Below are positions 7,988 to 15,781 of a DNA stretch of 64,000 nt, piece by piece. Position 1 is the stretch's first letter, and each line of letters begins with the position of its first letter. The notes under the pieces were generated by a model, which did not search any database, was not told where the DNA came from, and saw only the letters and a list, made by a program, of their open reading frames with translations. Origin of the DNA: Colimorpha sp045222295 (GTDB lineage: Bacteria; Bacteroidota; Bacteroidia; Bacteroidales; P3); contig JBGUXP010000005.1 of the NCBI GenBank assembly GCA_045222295.1, positions 1-64,000 on the forward strand, in the 5' to 3' direction. The position numbers and the translations under genes were made by a program.

Positions 7988-9043
7988 ATGGATAAGAACG
8001 ACAAACCCTACATTATCGCAGGCCCCTGCAGCGTTGAGAGCCGCGAGCAATTGACAGAGGTCACCAAGGCCCTCTGCTCCATCCCCAAAGTGCAACTCAT
8101 CCGTGGCGGTGTATGGAAGCCCCGCACCCGTCCGGGAGGCTTCGAAGGTCTCGGCGAACCGGCCTTAAAATGGATGAAAGAGTTGCAGGAGAGCCCTCTC
8201 TGTTTCTCCGACGGCAGTCCTGTGCGCTTCTGCTGCGAGGTAGCCAGTCCCGAACATGTGGAGCTCTGCCTCCACTACGGCATCACAACCCTCTGGCTCG
8301 GCGCCCGCACCACAGCCAACCCCTTCATGGTCGAGGAACTCAGCAACGCCCTGCGTGGCGCCGACGTCCACGTCATGGTAAAGAACCCCCTCAGCCCCGA
8401 CCTGCGCCTCTGGCTCGGTGCCATCGAACGTCTCTCTCAGGTAGGCATCAAGCACCTGGCAGCCATCCACCGCGGCTTCAGCATGTACAACAGCCAGGGC
8501 TACCGCAACGCACCTCTCTGGGAACTGCCACTCAAACTACGCAGCCAGTGCCCTGACCTGCCCATCATCAGCGATCCCAGTCATATTGGTGGCAGCCGGC
8601 AACTAACTGAATCCCTGTGCATATCAGCGTTACAGCTCGACCTCGACGGTCTCATGATCGAGGTCCACCCCCACCCCGACGACGCCCTCACCGACGCGCC
8701 TCAACAACTCACACCCGGCGATTTCAAGACACTGGTAAACAAGCTCGTCACCTTCCTCTCACAGCCGACAGTCCCCTCCGACACACGCCTCACACCCCTG
8801 CGCCAGCAGATTGACGACATCGACCACGAGCTCCTGCGACTCCTGGCACAGCGCATGGAACTCTCACGAGAGATTGCAGCCATCAAACAGGAAAGCCAGA
8901 TGACGGTCTACCAGGGCAAACGTTGGAACGACGTGCTCAACGACCGCCTCCAGCTGGCCGAGTCCCTTGGCATCGACACCGACTTCACCAAGAACCTCCT
9001 CGAGACCATCCATGGCGAAAGCCTCCGTATCCAGATGATATAA
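7988..9043 (+). CDS. Bifunctional 3-deoxy-7-phosphoheptulonate synthase / chorismate mutase
   Basis: Product of 351 residues starting MDKNDKPYIIAGPCSVESRE. Residues 1-260 are a DAHP synthase of the KDO8P-synthase-like type (IIAGPCSVES, RGGVWKPRTRPGGFEG, ISDPSHIGG, DGLMIEVHP), first step of the shikimate pathway. Residues about 270-351 are an AroQ-type chorismate mutase (LRQQIDDIDHELLRLLAQRM, a central KRWNDVLNDR, and a C-terminal helix), which commits chorismate to Phe/Tyr. In Bacteroidetes the two activities are often fused this way; the mutase end may also be the feedback sensor. The longer open frame upstream to 7856 has no promoter of its own and was not used. Confidence 0.92.
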   Translation: MDKNDKPYIIAGPCSVESREQLTEVTKALCSIPKVQLIRGGVWKPRTRPGGFEGLGEPALKWMKELQESPLCFSDGSPVRFCCEVASPEHVELCLHYGITTLWLGARTTANPFMVEELSNALRGADVHVMVKNPLSPDLRLWLGAIERLSQVGIKHLAAIHRGFSMYNSQGYRNAPLWELPLKLRSQCPDLPIISDPSHIGGSRQLTESLCISALQLDLDGLMIEVHPHPDDALTDAPQQLTPGDFKTLVNKLVTFLSQPTVPSDTRLTPLRQQIDDIDHELLRLLAQRMELSREIAAIKQESQMTVYQGKRWNDVLNDRLQLAESLGIDTDFTKNLLETIHGESLRIQMI

Positions 9044-9048
9044 AAAAA

Positions 9049-9080
9049 GCCCTACTTCCAGACTGAAGTAGGGCCATCGC
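9049..9080. terminator. Hairpin terminator between DAHP synthase and rpmA
   Basis: GCCCTACTTC (9049-9058) and GAAGTAGGGC (9065-9074), a 10-bp stem with loop CAGACT, flanked by an A-run on the left (T-run for the minus strand). It mainly ends rplU-rpmA transcripts and probably also the plus-strand gene. Confidence 0.8.
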
Positions 9081-9106
9081 AAAATTATGAAAAAAATTAC
9101 TTACCT

Positions 9107-9364
9107 TTATTCTGCGGGAACCACGGAGACGAACGAGCGGTCTTCACGGCCTTTGTGGAATTTCACCACACCGTCGATGAGGGCATACAACGTATGATCT
9201 CTGCCCATGCCGACATTCTGGCCGGGGTTGTGGGCGGTACCGCGCTGGCGAACGATGATGTTGCCGGCGATGCACTTCTGACCACCAAAAATCTTAACGC
9301 CTAAGCGTTTGCTTTCGGATTCGCGACCGTTACTGGAACTACCAACACCTTTTTTGTGTGCCAT
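9107..9364 (-). CDS. rpmA: 50S ribosomal protein L27
   Basis: 85 residues starting MAHKKGVGSSSNGRESESKR, with LGVKIFGGQ and AGNIIVRQRGT, the canonical L27 sequence. It reaches the peptidyl transferase centre. There is no N-terminal cleavable extension as found in Firmicutes. Second gene of rplU-rpmA. Confidence 0.98.
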   Translation of the reverse strand: MAHKKGVGSSSNGRESESKRLGVKIFGGQKCIAGNIIVRQRGTAHNPGQNVGMGRDHTLYALIDGVVKFHKGREDRSFVSVVPAE

Positions 9365-9395
9365 ATTGCTTTCTGTTTTTGGGGATTTCTAACTC

Positions 9396-9420
9396 AGTTT
9401 AAACTTTAAACCTTAAACTA
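9396..9420. repeat. 7-bp GTTTAAR repeat between rplU and rpmA
   Basis: On the minus strand GTTTAAG, GTTTAAA, GTTTAAA occur head to tail in the intergenic spacer. The same 7-mer lies between mtnN and luxS at 62936-62958. Confidence 0.6.
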
Positions 9421-9729
9421 TTAATTGATGCTATCGATCTTGATCTGGGTCAGATAGTCACGGTGGCCGTTCATTTTCTGATAGCCCTTGCGACGGATTT
9501 TCTTAAACACCAGAACCTTATCGCCCTTGAGGTGACGGAGGACGGTGGCCTTTACATTAGCACCAGCAATGTAAGGTTTGCCAACCTCGACCTTGCCATC
9601 ATTGTCTTTAAGCATCACGGTGTCAAAAGAAACCTCGCTACCCTCGTCGTTCTTCAGACGGTTGACGAAAATCTTCTGATCTTGGGCGACCTTGAATTGC
9701 TTGCCTGCGATTTCTACGATTGCGTACAT
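9421..9729 (-). CDS. rplU: 50S ribosomal protein L21
   Basis: 102 residues starting MYAIVEIAGKQFKVAQDQK, ending with the basic KVLVFKKIRRKGYQKMNGHR region typical of L21 binding 23S rRNA. First gene of rplU-rpmA, with a consensus promoter about 70 bases upstream. Confidence 0.98.
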   Translation of the reverse strand: MYAIVEIAGKQFKVAQDQKIFVNRLKNDEGSEVSFDTVMLKDNDGKVEVGKPYIAGANVKATVLRHLKGDKVLVFKKIRRKGYQKMNGHRDYLTQIKIDSIN

Positions 9730-9798
9730 TTCTTAATTGTTTGTTTTTTAATTACTTTCACTCATTTCCGAGGCTTTCCCACCTCAGATTTCGGACTG

Positions 9799-9829
9799 CA
9801 AAGATACAAACAATTTCCAAACTGGCAAA
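9799..9829 (-). promoter_or_regulatory. rplU-rpmA promoter
   Basis: Minus strand TTTG (9829-9826), 19 bases, TATCTTTG (9806-9799). Confidence 0.85.
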
Positions 9830-9882
9830 ATATTTTTTTCTTTTTTCAGTTTTCATGTCCTTGCCTGGCCCGGTCATTTTTG

Positions 9883-9967
9883 TCTTTCCTCTGTGTTTCC
9901 TCTGTGTCGGACACAGAGCATCTACAGAGCATCTACAGAGGATGTACAGAGGATATACAGAGGAAGT
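9883..9967. repeat. 12-bp tandem repeat element with inverted ends, copy 1
   Basis: CTTTCCTCTGTGT at the left and ACAGAGGAAG at the right are inverted relative to each other; between them run units such as ACAGAGCATCT, ACAGAGGATGT and ACAGAGGATAT with a 12-bp period. A second copy in the opposite orientation is at 30238-30319. This and the hairpin at 9971-10000 fill the 312-base gap between rplU and the DUF4249 gene. Confidence 0.75.
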
Positions 9968-9970
9968 GTA

Positions 9971-10000
9971 TTCTAGTTGCTCATTTACAGGCAACTAGAA
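9971..10000. terminator. Inverted repeat downstream of the DUF4249 gene
   Basis: TTCTAGTTGC (9971-9980) and GCAACTAGAA (9991-10000), a perfect 10-bp stem with a 10-base loop. No clear T-run follows on either strand, so a terminator role is only possible. Confidence 0.4.
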
Positions 10001-10041
10001 GGAAAGTACTGACAAAATAACTAAAATGCTGGTTTACTGCA

Positions 10042-10971
10042 TTATGGTGCCGGTTGCAGCGTGTCGGGCCAGAAGGTAATCTCGCTCTTCGCCGAACCGG
10101 CGAAGATACCCAACGCGCCTTCGACATTGCCTCTCACAGCTCCCTGCTCAACAAAGAAGCTGGTGCTGCCGCCACCCTGGCGCGCGACATCAATCAGATA
10201 GCGCAAGCGCGCGAAGGTAATAGACTCCAGAGTTACCGTGTATTCATGTTTGAAGGGTTGCACCTCATTGGTGTCGACAAGGTGGAGTATACTGACCTCC
10301 AACGGATAGTTCCTTCCGTCAATCTCGCTGTCGTTAAAAAAGTTGCGAGTATAGAGATAACCCAGCATGGGGATGCTGTAGGAAGCATCGCCTTTGATTT
10401 CCGGGTTGTTGCGAAGCATGAAATAGGTAGCGTGGACGGTGTCGACGGTGTCGTATTTCTGCTGCCACTCGTTGAAACGCACTCCGCTGTCGCGCACCAT
10501 GACGCGCAAATTGTAGTATTCGTCGATTCCCGCATGGTCCTGAAAATCAAGATTCGCCTCATAATAGCGGAAGGTGCGCCCCAAGTTCTGGTTGTAGAGG
10601 TGGATATTCGAGAATGTGGGGATCAGCGGCACATACGTCCTGGCATGAGCAAGGCGGCTGCCGCTGCGGGCATCGAGTTCCAGGCTGTCACCCTCGGCGT
10701 ATGTGTAGGGGAAGAAATACTTGCAGTTGCTCACGGAATCAGGCGCATAGGGGACACCGTTGACATAAAGAGTCAGCGCTGCGGATTCGACAGGTTGGTT
10801 GTTGGAGAAATCAAGGAAGAATCGCGAACTGCCGAAATAGACAAAGGCACGCTTGCCTACCTGCGGCACAGCGTTGACCACCAGCTGTTTGTCGGTTGGC
10901 TCATCGACATCGAGCACCTTCTCGCAAGAAGCGAAAAGAAGCGGAAGCAGGAAGAGAAGATATTTTTTCAT
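10042..10971 (-). CDS. DUF4249-family lipoprotein
   Basis: 309 residues. MKKYLLFLLPLLFASC is a lipoprotein signal with the modified Cys at 16, followed by EKVLDVDEPTDKQLVVNAVP. The N-terminal beta-sandwich with a short 'VVNAVP..G..A.VYFGSSRFF' pattern and the length match DUF4249 proteins, which sit next to TonB-dependent receptors in Bacteroidetes. The TonB receptor just upstream (30 bases away) is its likely outer-membrane partner, making a SusC/SusD-like import pair of unknown substrate. Confidence 0.75.
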   Translation of the reverse strand: MKKYLLFLLPLLFASCEKVLDVDEPTDKQLVVNAVPQVGKRAFVYFGSSRFFLDFSNNQPVESAALTLYVNGVPYAPDSVSNCKYFFPYTYAEGDSLELDARSGSRLAHARTYVPLIPTFSNIHLYNQNLGRTFRYYEANLDFQDHAGIDEYYNLRVMVRDSGVRFNEWQQKYDTVDTVHATYFMLRNNPEIKGDASYSIPMLGYLYTRNFFNDSEIDGRNYPLEVSILHLVDTNEVQPFKHEYTVTLESITFARLRYLIDVARQGGGSTSFFVEQGAVRGNVEGALGIFAGSAKSEITFWPDTLQPAP

Positions 10972-11001
10972 TATTTATTTTTTTCTTTGTCCCAAAAGTC
11001 C

Positions 11002-13443
11002 CTAAAAATACAACGTATACCCCACACTCGGCAGTATCGGGAAGATACTCAGCTGCACCAGCGCCGAGGGATAGCCATGATAGCTGTCGTTACGCGAGCG
11101 GTAGAGCATGTAGGGGTTCTGGCGGTTATATACATTATATATACTCACGCTGATGGTGCGCCGTGCCCGTTTGAACTTGCGGTGGAAGTTGGCGCCGAGG
11201 TCCAGGCGGTGGTAGTTGGGCATACGGTAGTTGTTGCGGCCTTCGATGACATTGACACTGCCGGTGGGCTTCACCGCTCCCTCGTCATAGTCGTCGGGGT
11301 CCTCGGCGGCTATAGGGTAGGTCTGCATGGCCAGCGAGGCGGTATTACCGGTGGAGAAGACCCAGGTGGCACTGAGGTCCACACGAGGGCTCACCTTGTA
11401 GTTCAGCACGATGGAGAGGTCATGCCGACGGTCGTACTTGGCTGGGAAGGGGTCGCCGCCGTTGAGCACCTGCCCCGACCGGTCGAACTGGCGCATCGAG
11501 CGGCTCCAGGTGTAACCTATCCACCCTGTGAGATCCCCGAACTCGCGCTGTATCAGAAACTCCACGCCGTAGCTCCAGCCTCGTCCGCTGTAGACCAGGT
11601 TCTCCCAGTTCTCACTGCTGCCGAAGAAGGTGGCGCCGTCCTTATACTCGATGATGTTGTCCATCTTCTTATAGTAAGCCTCGATGCTGAAGTCGGCGAT
11701 GCCGCTGCGGCTGTAGCTGATGCCGGCGGCCAGCTGGTCGCTGGTCATGGGCTCCACCCTGTCGGTGACAGGCACCCAGAGGTCGGTGGGCAGCGTGACA
11801 CTGGTGGTGCTCAGCAGGTGCACATACTGCGTCATCCGTGCATAGCCCACCTTGACGGAGAGGTCGTCGGACAGCATCACACGCCCCGAGAGGCGCGGCT
11901 GAATGGACTTGTAGAACTGGTCCTGTACCTTGAAGGCGCTGAGGTGCAGGCCATAGTTGAGCTTCACGGTCTCGGTGATGCTCCAGTCATCCTCGGCATA
12001 GAGGACGAACTCGTTGGCAGGCACCGTGCCACTGAAGATGTTGGAATCCATCTGCAGCGCCTGGTTCATCTGGATGGAGTCATAGTAGTTGATGCTAGCA
12101 CTGGCCACCTCCGGAGTGAACCAGTGGCGCGTAGCCGACATACCGAACTTCACCAGGTGCTCCGGCGTGGGCGTGAGGTCGAAGTCGGCCCTCAGCGTGG
12201 CTTCCTTGATGCCTGACCGATAGTCGCCTTCGATGGTCGAGGTATTGGGGTCGTTGGGCGTAGCCCATTTCTCCACCGAGCCCACGATGCTGTTGCTATA
12301 CTGCGTGTAGTTGGCAGCGAGGTCCATGAAGAGCTTGGGGGTCAACTCATAGTTCCACCGCAGGGCACCCACCATGTTGCCCCACTTGTTGGCAAAACCC
12401 AGGTTGATGTCCTCGTTCAGCGAAGTGACGGTGTGCACCTTGCCGTGAATCTTGTCGTCGCCCACGAAGAAGGAGGCGTAGAGGCGGCTTCGGTCGCTGA
12501 ACTTATGCGTCACCTTGGCGTTGAGGTCATAGAACCAATAGCCGGCATCGAACTTGGCGTTCTGCGCCACCGCAGGACCTGTGGTCTCCTCCTCGCTGGT
12601 GATGTCGTTGAGCCACATGATGGCAGGGATAACGAAGAGCTCGGCGTAGGTGCGCCGCATCGAGAAGCTGAAGGTGGTTCGTTCCTTGACGAGGGGCCCC
12701 TCGAGGTTGAACTTGGCCGAGATGAGGCCCACGGAGAAGTTGCCATGGAGTTCCTTGTCGTTGCCGTTGTTCTGCGTAACGTCGAGTACGGCACTGAGTC
12801 TGCCGCCGAAGCGGGCTGGGAACGAACCCTTATACAAGGTGACATTCTTCACGGCATCGGTGTTGAAGGCCGAGAAGAAACCGCCCATGTGGCTCACGTT
12901 GTAGAGCGGCACGCCGTCGAGGAGGAAGAGATTCTCGTCGGGGCCGCCGCCGCGCACATACATGCCGCTGTTGCCCTCCGAGCCACTCTGCACACCCGGC
13001 ATCAGCTGCAGGGCTTTGATGAGGTCGGCCTCGCCGAACATCACAGGGACCGACTTGATTTTCTCCACGGTCATCACATTGGCGCTCATCTGCGACGATT
13101 TCACGTCGCCCACACGCTCGGCGGTGATGACCACCTCGTCGAGGGTAACACTCGACGAGAGCTTTACATTCAGCTCTTGGTTGCGGTCGAGCTTAAGGTT
13201 AAAGAACTGCGGCTCATAGCCCACATAGGAGACCTTGAGGTTCACGGAGTCGCGCCGCAGCGTCAGCGAGTAGTGGCCGTAGATATTCGTCACGGCCCCC
13301 TTGCCGCTCCGCGTGTCCACCACCGTGGCGCCAATGAGAGTCTCGCCGGTGCGCACGTCGGTGACAGTGCCACTCACCGTGGCATTCTGCCCCATGGCCA
13401 GCAAGGGCGCGAAAACGAACAGCAACAAGAGTTTATATTTCAT
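11002..13443 (-). CDS. TonB-dependent receptor with carboxypeptidase-regulatory-like N-terminal domain
   Basis: 813 residues. Signal peptide MKYKLLLLFVFAPLLAMGQ, then a carboxypeptidase-regulatory-like domain (VSGTVTDVRTGETLIGATVV, ending near 105), a plug domain (VMTVEKIKSVPVMFGEADLI ... GMYVRGGGPDENLFLLDGVP, about 120-230), and a 22-strand-type barrel ending in aromatic residues (GYTLYF), as outer-membrane proteins do. Probably imports a ligand together with the DUF4249 lipoprotein. Its start codon lies 11 bases inside the end of folK, so translation of the two is likely coupled although the functions seem unrelated. Confidence 0.9.
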   Translation of the reverse strand: MKYKLLLLFVFAPLLAMGQNATVSGTVTDVRTGETLIGATVVDTRSGKGAVTNIYGHYSLTLRRDSVNLKVSYVGYEPQFFNLKLDRNQELNVKLSSSVTLDEVVITAERVGDVKSSQMSANVMTVEKIKSVPVMFGEADLIKALQLMPGVQSGSEGNSGMYVRGGGPDENLFLLDGVPLYNVSHMGGFFSAFNTDAVKNVTLYKGSFPARFGGRLSAVLDVTQNNGNDKELHGNFSVGLISAKFNLEGPLVKERTTFSFSMRRTYAELFVIPAIMWLNDITSEEETTGPAVAQNAKFDAGYWFYDLNAKVTHKFSDRSRLYASFFVGDDKIHGKVHTVTSLNEDINLGFANKWGNMVGALRWNYELTPKLFMDLAANYTQYSNSIVGSVEKWATPNDPNTSTIEGDYRSGIKEATLRADFDLTPTPEHLVKFGMSATRHWFTPEVASASINYYDSIQMNQALQMDSNIFSGTVPANEFVLYAEDDWSITETVKLNYGLHLSAFKVQDQFYKSIQPRLSGRVMLSDDLSVKVGYARMTQYVHLLSTTSVTLPTDLWVPVTDRVEPMTSDQLAAGISYSRSGIADFSIEAYYKKMDNIIEYKDGATFFGSSENWENLVYSGRGWSYGVEFLIQREFGDLTGWIGYTWSRSMRQFDRSGQVLNGGDPFPAKYDRRHDLSIVLNYKVSPRVDLSATWVFSTGNTASLAMQTYPIAAEDPDDYDEGAVKPTGSVNVIEGRNNYRMPNYHRLDLGANFHRKFKRARRTISVSIYNVYNRQNPYMLYRSRNDSYHGYPSALVQLSIFPILPSVGYTLYF

Positions 13444-14050
13444 TCAGTAGTTGTTTAACAGTTTTATGCAGCACCGGGTGCTCATACTCCGGCACAATCT
13501 CTGCCAGTGGCTCCAGCACGAACCGTCGCAGGTGCATCCTGGGGTGAGGCAGCGTCAGTTCCTCGCTGTCCATCACCAAGTCGTCATAGAAAATCATATC
13601 AATGTCCATCGTCCGGGAATGGTAAATCCTCTTAGCGCCCCCAAAGCCTCTAGGGTCCCTAGAGACCCTTTCCCTCCCCAGCTCCTTTTCTATCGCCAGG
13701 GCTTCGTGCAGCACCTCCAGGGGACTTAACGAGGTCTCAACTAACAAGGCTTGGTTCAGAAATTTCGGGGTGACACACTCCTCCGTCCGCTGCGCTGCCA
13801 CCTCCCCTAACTTAGGGGAGGAGCTGGCTGCCGCACTACATTCTGGCTGCTCCCCTAAGTTAGGGGAGCTGGCAGCCTGACAAGGCTGACTGAGGAGTGT
13901 GTCCGCGAACGTTCCCCACGGCTCAGTCTCATACACCCTCGATAAAGCAACGACAGAGCCGATACGCTCGCGTATCAGCTCTGTCGCCTGTTCTATCAAT
14001 GCCTGGCGGTTTCCTTGATTGCCGCCGATTAATAGTGTTACTTTGTGCAT
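13433..14050 (-). CDS. folK: 2-amino-4-hydroxy-6-hydroxymethyldihydropteridine diphosphokinase with inserted repeats
   Basis: Transfers pyrophosphate from ATP to the pterin in folate synthesis. 205 residues against about 160 usually. Family motifs: LLIGGNQGNR, SRVYETEPWG, FLNQALLVET, ARTIDID-like SRTMDIDMIFYDD, LPHPRMHLRRFVLEPL. The extra length is one in-frame copy of the MITE-like element (residues about 49-93, between WGTFAD and FLNQ) and a small 9-bp-repeat segment (about 126-135, RVSRDPRGF) in the loop before the catalytic DID strand. The catalytic Asp pair is kept, so the enzyme may still work with long surface loops. It is first of a folK-TonB receptor-DUF4249 overlap group. Confidence 0.92.
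   Translation of the reverse strand: MHKVTLLIGGNQGNRQALIEQATELIRERIGSVVALSRVYETEPWGTFADTLLSQPCQAASSPNLGEQPECSAAASSSPKLGEVAAQRTEECVTPKFLNQALLVETSLSPLEVLHEALAIEKELGRERVSRDPRGFGGAKRIYHSRTMDIDMIFYDDLVMDSEELTLPHPRMHLRRFVLEPLAEIVPEYEHPVLHKTVKQLLNEI
13646..13671. repeat. 9-bp TCCCTAGGG-type repeat inside folK
   Basis: CCTCTAGGGTCCCTAGAGAC with the 9-bp period seen in four other places of the window; translated in frame as part of RVSRDPRGF. Confidence 0.6.
13772..13903 (-). repeat. In-frame coding MITE-like element, copy 3 (in folK)
   Basis: Terminal inverted repeats GACACACTCCTC (13772-13783) and GAGGAGTGTGTC (13892-13903); the same two 19-bp internal near-palindromes as copy 1. 132 bp, exactly 44 codons, encoding AASSPNLGEQ and SSSPKLGEV. 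Flanks WGTFAD and FLNQ are contiguous in ordinary FolK, which fixes this as an insertion. Confidence 0.88.
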
Positions 14051-14052
14051 GT

Positions 14053-14109
14053 CTTAATAGTCCTTAAAGTCCCTAGAGTCCCTAGAGTCCCTAGGGTCCC
14101 TAAAGACCC
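14053..14109. repeat. 9-bp TCCCTAGAG/TCCCTAGGG tandem repeat between folK and glnA
   Basis: About six units with a 9-bp period (TCCTTAAAG, TCCCTAGAG twice, TCCCTAGGG, TCCCTAAAG) fill almost all of the 60-base spacer. Confidence 0.8.
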
Positions 14110-14110
14110 A

Positions 14111-15616
14111 TCATCCACAATGAATGAAGCTCTCCACCAGCTCAAGGGTCTTCTGGGCATCCTTGCCGATGTCGGCGCGGAGGGTGCGGTCGTTGAAGGC
14201 GCGCAGCTGCTTGAGGATGCCGTCGATGAGCGCCGGGGCGAAGATGCCGTCCTGCTCGTAGAGGGCGCGGTCGCGCTCCAGCAGGTCGGCGCTGGCGGCA
14301 CAGCTGTCGGGCAGCACGTCGAGCTTGGCGAGCACATCCTCATGCTCGAAGATATTGACGCTGACATAGCGGTCCTTGGCATACTGGATGGCATCCTTCA
14401 TCTCGAAGCCGTGACGGGCGGCGACGGCCATACCAGCCAGCAGCAGGTAGACATTGGCGCTGCCGTCGGGCGTGCGCAGCTCGATGGTCTGCTTGTAGCT
14501 GAAGTCCACCTTATCATTCTTCTCCAACGGGTTGGCGTGAGCCATCATATTGCCGCTGCCTTTGCTCCAGCCCAGGGGCACGCGCACCATGGCGCTGCGG
14601 TTGCGGTCACCCCAGCAGATATTCGTGGGAGCCTCCTGATGGGGCACCAGACGGAAGTAGCTCGTGGGGTTGGTGTTGCCGAAGGCCGTGAGGGAGCCGG
14701 CGAGGCTCAGAATGCCGGCCATGGTCTTCAGGGCCACATCGCTCAAGCCATTCTCTCCGACATACATGTTCTTGCCGTCGAGACTCACGCGGGTATGCAC
14801 ATGCATGCCGCTGCCAGCCTTGCCAACGGTAATCTTGGGGGCGAAGGTGATGGTGATGCCGTATTTGTAGCCCAGCTCGCGCATCATCCATTTGGCGATG
14901 ACCAGCTGGTCGGCGGCATCCTCGAGGTGTGTGGGCAGGAACTCTATCTCGTTCTGCTCATACATCAAGTCGCCATTGGTGAAGTTGCCCACCTCCGAGT
15001 GGCCGTACTTGATTTCTCCTCCGGCGGCGGCAATCATGCGCATGGCCTCGGTGCGGAACTCCTCAAACTTGCAGTAGGGCATCGACACGTGGTAGCCGTG
15101 CTGGTCCTCGGGCATGTATTCGTCCTGGCGCGGGGCGATGGCGTAGTATTCCAGCTCGCCCATCACCTCGAACTCCATGCCGCCCGTAGCCTCGCGGAAG
15201 GCACGGCCGGCCTTGGCCAGCGTATATTCGGGAGCCATCACGAAGGGCTCTCCGTCCTTGGTATAGAAGGAGCAGAGCAGGTCGAGGGTGGGCACCTCGG
15301 TGAAGGGGTCGAGGAAAGCCGTGCGGAAGCGCGGGATGACGTAGAGGTCGCTGTTGCCGGCCTCGAGGTAGGGGAAGAGGCTGCTGCCGTCAACGCGCTC
15401 ACCGCTGGTGAGCACCTCGTCGGCATGCTCCAGGCTCTGGATGACGAAGTTCAGCGTATGCAGCTTGCCGTCATCCGCCATGTAGCGGAAGTTGATCATC
15501 TCGATTTGGAACTCCTCGATGACCTTGAGGATATCAGCCTTGGTGAACTCCTTCATAGGTTTCTGCAGGAAGGTCACCAGCGGGTTGGGATTGAATTTGA
15601 GCTTTTCTTGTGTCAT
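14111..15616 (-). CDS. glnA: Glutamine synthetase, type I-like
   Basis: Makes glutamine from glutamate, ammonia and ATP. 501 residues. Seen: DGSSLFPYLEAGNSDLYVIP (metal and N-terminal beta-grasp region), FEVMGELEYYAI, QNEIEFLP, GSGMHVHTRVS, NPTSYFRLVPHQEAPTNICW, RNRSAMVRVPLG and ELRTPDGSANVYLLLAGM, the last three forming the ATP and glutamate sites. The adenylylation Tyr context of enterobacterial GlnA is not recognisable. Flanked on both sides by 9-bp repeats. Confidence 0.93.
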   Translation of the reverse strand: MTQEKLKFNPNPLVTFLQKPMKEFTKADILKVIEEFQIEMINFRYMADDGKLHTLNFVIQSLEHADEVLTSGERVDGSSLFPYLEAGNSDLYVIPRFRTAFLDPFTEVPTLDLLCSFYTKDGEPFVMAPEYTLAKAGRAFREATGGMEFEVMGELEYYAIAPRQDEYMPEDQHGYHVSMPYCKFEEFRTEAMRMIAAAGGEIKYGHSEVGNFTNGDLMYEQNEIEFLPTHLEDAADQLVIAKWMMRELGYKYGITITFAPKITVGKAGSGMHVHTRVSLDGKNMYVGENGLSDVALKTMAGILSLAGSLTAFGNTNPTSYFRLVPHQEAPTNICWGDRNRSAMVRVPLGWSKGSGNMMAHANPLEKNDKVDFSYKQTIELRTPDGSANVYLLLAGMAVAARHGFEMKDAIQYAKDRYVSVNIFEHEDVLAKLDVLPDSCAASADLLERDRALYEQDGIFAPALIDGILKQLRAFNDRTLRADIGKDAQKTLELVESFIHCG

Positions 15617-15651
15617 ATCTTGTGTCTTTATATGGGGTTTGTTATTGTCTT

Positions 15652-15704
15652 TTTTAGGGTCCTTAGGGTCCCTAGGGTCTTTAAATAACGCCAGAGGCGT
15701 TATT
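15652..15704. repeat. 9-bp TAGGGTCCC repeat and a 9-bp-stem palindrome
   Basis: TTAGGGTCC, TTAGGGTCC, CTAGGGTCT at 15652-15683, then AATAACGCC (15684-15692) AGA GGCGTTATT (15696-15704). Upstream of glnA on its 5' side, so it is probably in the leader of glnA. Confidence 0.7.
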
Positions 15705-15728
15705 ATATTGTTTACTATTAAAAAAAAA

Positions 15729-15762
15729 GAGCGGGCCCCGAGATTCGGGGCCCGCTCAAAAA
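15729..15762. terminator. Strong bidirectional hairpin terminator
   Basis: GAGCGGGCCCCGA (15729-15741) and TCGGGGCCCGCTC (15745-15757), 13-bp GC-rich stem with loop GAT; A-run on the left, AAAAAG on the right. It ends the giant secreted-protein gene on the minus strand. Confidence 0.9.
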
Positions 15763-15781
15763 GTAGCGTTATGCGATTCTC

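Noticed and set aside
9883..9967. CRISPR-like array
   Set aside because: Same reasons as the copy at 30238; unit period 12 bp, inverted ends.
10054..12216. 720-codon plus-strand open frame opposite the TonB receptor and DUF4249 genes
   Set aside because: Antisense shadow of two recognised genes; no promoter and no recognisable fold.
14045..15688. 547-codon plus-strand frame opposite glnA
   Set aside because: glnA on the minus strand shows all family motifs; the frame is a codon-bias artefact and starts in the 9-bp repeat.
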